From Candidatus Woesearchaeota archaeon (GTDB lineage Archaea; Nanobdellota; Nanobdellia; Woesearchaeales; UBA10216): a DNA stretch of 5,827 bases. Under the pieces are notes generated by a model. That model was given only the letters and a program-made list of their open reading frames with translations. It searched no databases and was not told where the DNA came from. The stretch lies in the NCBI GenBank assembly GCA_016180145.1, contig JACPBT010000041.1:1-5827 (forward strand). Direction: 5' to 3'. Positions 4,941 through 5,827 of the stretch are shown here, piece by piece (position 1 is the first letter of the stretch; each line of letters begins with the position of its first letter). The translations under genes and the position numbers were made by a program.

Positions 4941-4994
4941 GCCTCTCCGGGATTACGAACGCAAAGCGAGTCTATCCCGGACGAGGTATTTTTT
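4941..4994 (+). terminator. tRNA-derived minihelix-like hairpin followed by T6
   Basis: GCCTCT (4941-4946) pairs with ACGAGGT (4981-4987; one G-U, one bulged C). It stacks on a 7-bp stem CCGGGAT (4947-4953) / ATCCCGG (4974-4980), with an apical CGC-AAA-GCG (4960-4968). A T6 run follows (4989-4994). The arms reproduce the acceptor and T-stem of the tRNA-Glu just upstream, so the element looks like a decayed copy of its acceptor/T-arm half. As a GC-rich hairpin before a U-tract it may end tRNA-Glu transcription and insulate the CBS promoter. Confidence 0.55.
4975..4989 (+). repeat. Direct repeat, copy 2 (downstream of tRNA-Glu)
   Basis: TCCCGGACGAGG plus TAT, the second copy of the tRNA-Glu 3' end, forming the 3' arm of the minihelix-like hairpin. 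Confidence 0.8.
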
Positions 4995-5006
4995 CCTAAC
5001 CCAAAA

Positions 5007-5016
5007 CTTTTTAAAG
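5007..5016 (+). promoter_or_regulatory. TATA box of the CBS-domain gene
   Basis: TTTTTAAA at 5008-5015, centred 26-27 bases before the ATG at 5038. It abuts the earlier in-frame ATG at 5017, which would therefore lie upstream of the transcript. Confidence 0.7.
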
Positions 5017-5037
5017 ATGCAGGTTTATCTTCCTTCT

Positions 5038-5466
5038 ATGAAACCTGAGCAGGAATACACAGTTTCAGAGTTTATGAACAAGGATTTGGTGGAGGTAACT
5101 CCGGGCACTCCTGTGCAGAGGTGCGCTCAGGTAATGGCTGCTGAGAAGGTCAGCAGCGCGATAGTTACTGAGGATAATTCTATTCTTGGGATAGTCACTG
5201 AAAAGGACCTTGCGAGGAAGATTGTTGCAAAGGGCCTTGATGCAAAAAAGGTTCTCGTGAAGGATATAATGACTACGGGTGTTATAACTATTAGTCCTGA
5301 TGAGAGCCTTTATGATGCTATGCTGCTTCTCAGCAGGAAGAAGATAAAGCACCTTCCTGTTGTAGCTGACAATGTTGCTGTTGGCATAATAACTGCTATG
5401 GATATTCTGAGGATTCAGCCGTCTTATATGGAAGTCCTTGCAGCTCCGAAAAGCTCGCGCCGTTAA
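5038..5466 (+). CDS. Two-CBS-domain protein, probable adenine-nucleotide sensor
   Basis: A 142-residue stand-alone pair of CBS motifs (Bateman module). CBS1 spans about residues 7-60 (TVSEFMNKDLVEVTPGTPV ... GIVTEKDLARK) and CBS2 about 73-128 (VKDIMTTGVITISPDESL ... HLPVVADNVAVGIITAMDIL). Both carry the G-I-x-T-x-x-D motif (G51/D57 and G116/D122) used by family members to bind the ribose of AMP, ATP or SAM. No catalytic or DNA-binding domain is attached, so it probably acts by binding a partner; none is obvious nearby. ATG 5038 is chosen over 5017 because the TATA box at 5008-5015 would place transcription start at 5038, leaderless. The TATA box of tRNA-Ser begins only a few bases after its stop. 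Confidence 0.88.
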   Translation: MKPEQEYTVSEFMNKDLVEVTPGTPVQRCAQVMAAEKVSSAIVTEDNSILGIVTEKDLARKIVAKGLDAKKVLVKDIMTTGVITISPDESLYDAMLLLSRKKIKHLPVVADNVAVGIITAMDILRIQPSYMEVLAAPKSSRR

Positions 5467-5471
5467 CAAAA

Positions 5472-5481
5472 GCTTTTAAAT
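5472..5481 (+). promoter_or_regulatory. TATA box of tRNA-Ser
   Basis: GCTTTTAAAT, core TTTTAAA (5474-5480), is centred about 35 bases before the tRNA 5' end at 5512. This predicts a leader of roughly 7-8 bases. Confidence 0.5.
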
Positions 5482-5511
5482 GAATGTTTCTCTGCTTTGT
5501 TGCATGTATGT

Positions 5512-5608
5512 GCCGGGAGTGGGCGATTCGGTGCGCCTGTCCGCCTCGAACCTTATGTAAGGAAAGCGGATTGCGAAAGCTATCGGGGTTCAAATCCCTG
5601 TCCCGGCG
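5512..5608 (+). tRNA. tRNA-Ser (anticodon CGA as drawn) with a 14-base intron
   Basis: Acceptor GCCGGGA (5512-5518) pairs perfectly with TCCCGGC (5601-5607); discriminator G5608 is the archaeal serine determinant. D arm: GGGC (5521-5524) with GCCT (5535-5538), or GGCG/CGCC shifted by one. Anticodon stem TCCGC (5540-5544) pairs with GCGGA (5566-5570). A 13-base variable region (5571-5583) with a GC-GAAA-GC mini-hairpin makes it class II. T-stem CGGGG (5584-5588) / CCCTG with loop TTCAAAT. The 21-base anticodon loop must lose 14 bases. With an intron near 37/38 the loop is CUCGAAA, anticodon CGA; a cut three or more bases earlier could give CUGGAAA, anticodon GGA, also serine. Odd: position 8 is G, or the acceptor/D linker has three bases, depending on alignment. 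CCA is not encoded. Confidence 0.82.
5551..5564 (+). other. tRNA-Ser intron (14 bases, relaxed splice structure)
   Basis: CCTTA (5551-5555) pairs with TAAGG (5558-5562) as a compact hairpin. The 3' bulge AAA (5563-5565) is present, but the canonical 4-bp central helix is lacking: 5545-5548 (CTCG) matches AAGG only at two positions. Exact ends are ambiguous because the flanking bases repeat. Confidence 0.6.
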
Positions 5609-5609
5609 T
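5601..5609 (+). repeat. Direct repeat, copy 1 (tRNA-Ser 3' end)
   Basis: TCCCGGCGT, the 3' acceptor strand, discriminator and one trailer base; it recurs exactly at 5633-5641. Confidence 0.65.
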
Positions 5610-5622
5610 TATCTTTCAAAGT

Positions 5623-5641
5623 CGCCGCCCTATCCCGGCGT
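5623..5641 (+). repeat. Direct repeat, copy 2 within a hairpin after tRNA-Ser
   Basis: TCCCGGCGT at 5633-5641 repeats the tRNA-Ser 3' end 32 bases downstream. Its CGGCG (5636-5640) pairs with CGCCG (5623-5627) around an 8-base loop, followed by pyrimidine-rich TCCTTCTC. A TTCAAA, as in a T-loop, lies just upstream (5615-5620). It may mark the end of the tRNA-Ser transcript. Confidence 0.5.
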
Positions 5642-5660
5642 CCTTCTCAAAATCGCAACC

Positions 5661-5669
5661 TTTATATAG
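5661..5669 (+). promoter_or_regulatory. TATA box of the gene at the right edge
   Basis: TTTATATAG is centred about 48 bases before the ATG at 5713, predicting a leader of roughly 20 bases. Confidence 0.6.
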
Positions 5670-5702
5670 CCGTAACATCAGTTAGTCAATATCTTACTAA
5701 TT

Positions 5703-5706
5703 GGTG
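5703..5706 (+). promoter_or_regulatory. Shine-Dalgarno of the gene at the right edge
   Basis: GGTG, a common archaeal ribosome-binding core, lies 6 bases before the ATG at 5713. It fits the leadered mRNA implied by the more distant TATA box. Confidence 0.5.
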
Positions 5707-5712
5707 TTAAAA

Positions 5713-5827
5713 ATGGAAGGATTGTCAAGGAAGGAAATGGAAATTGTTTCATGGCTTGAATTCTATGACAAGTATTTCTTTTCCTCAACAGAAATAGATA
5801 GGTTCGCAAAAAACAAAACTCAGCGCT
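5713..5827 (+). CDS. Partial gene, N-terminus of an AbiEi-like winged-helix regulator (tentative)
   Basis: Only the first 38 codons are in the window; the frame is open to the edge. It begins MEGLSRKEMEIVSWLEFYDK, then YFFSSTEIDRFAKNKTQR. The layout of a helix, then (F)-(S/T)-S-x-E-I as start of a second helix, then a K-N-K-x-Q-R turn, resembles the N-terminal winged helix of archaeal AbiEi-type antitoxin/transcriptional regulators, where the third helix would follow. TATA and GGTG spacing support this start. If the family call is right, an AbiEii-like nucleotidyltransferase toxin could follow beyond the window. The evidence is short and the function is uncertain. Confidence 0.5.
   Translation, partial: MEGLSRKEMEIVSWLEFYDKYFFSSTEIDRFAKNKTQR

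Noticed and set aside
4811..4989. Reading the downstream 3' copy (4975-4989) as the true 3' half of tRNA-Glu with one large intron
   Set aside because: The proximal 3' strand gives a perfect 7-bp acceptor and an exact BHB; the distal copy ends in G-U and restores no UUCAAAU T-loop.
5017..5037. Upstream ATG extending the CBS protein by seven residues
   Set aside because: The TATA box at 5008-5015 places transcription start at 5038, so 5017 would not be in the mRNA; the extra residues match no family feature.
4809..5048. 79-codon open frame across the tRNA-Glu gene and its downstream hairpin
   Set aside because: It lies over a well-formed tRNA with two introns, starts 2 bases before it, and has no recognisable protein pattern.
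5065..5469. 134-codon minus-strand frame opposite the CBS gene
   Set aside because: Antisense shadow of a clear two-CBS gene, with no family pattern.

Overview
The window is archaeal. It encodes a ribosomal protein eL42 (L44e) with two zinc-ribbon CxxC pairs, a GINS replication protein of the archaeal Gins51 type, and tRNAs interrupted by introns, one tRNA carrying two with textbook bulge-helix-bulge (BHB) folds. Promoters have archaeal TATA boxes of the form TTTTTAAA. In four genes the box centre lies 26-29 bases before the start codon, so those mRNAs should be leaderless. The compact layout, 3'-end overlaps, eL42 outside its usual neighbourhood, and odd tRNAs fit a small-genome (DPANN-like) archaeon. 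That placement is an inference; no lineage marker in the window proves it.

Layout. 1-655: a RelE/ParE-type toxin (+) faces a 49-residue antitoxin-like gene (-), and their 3' ends overlap by 8 bases. A palindrome-bearing promoter lies behind the antitoxin and a strong AT-rich hairpin lies beyond that. 656-3635: a three-gene minus-strand operon transcribed in the order sugar nucleotidyltransferase, phosphomannomutase/phosphoglucomutase, HAD phosphatase. The nucleotidyltransferase has an N-terminal ribbon-helix-helix (RHH) DNA-binding domain, and an operator-like repeat sits just upstream of its TATA box. 3636-3782: divergent promoter region. 3783-4091: eL42 (+), which meets the GINS gene (4088-4702, -) tail to tail with a 4-base overlap. 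4703-5037: divergent promoters, a tRNA-Glu(UUC) with introns at 37/38 and in the T-loop, then a hairpin that repeats the tRNA 3' end and ends in a T tract. 5038-5466: a two-CBS-domain protein (+). 5467-5712: an intron-containing tRNA-Ser, again followed by a partial copy of its own 3' end. 5713 to the edge: the start of a gene resembling archaeal AbiEi-type winged-helix regulators.

How the parts work together. The mutase would make a hexose-1-phosphate and the nucleotidyltransferase would activate it to an NDP-sugar for surface glycans. The HAD enzyme probably removes a phosphate in the same pathway. The RHH domain suggests that the enzyme at the head of the operon may also repress its own promoter, which is the most system-like idea here. 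The other notable signals are the convergent toxin-antitoxin pair, the doubly interrupted tRNA-Glu, and the repeated tRNA 3'-end fragments after both tRNAs.
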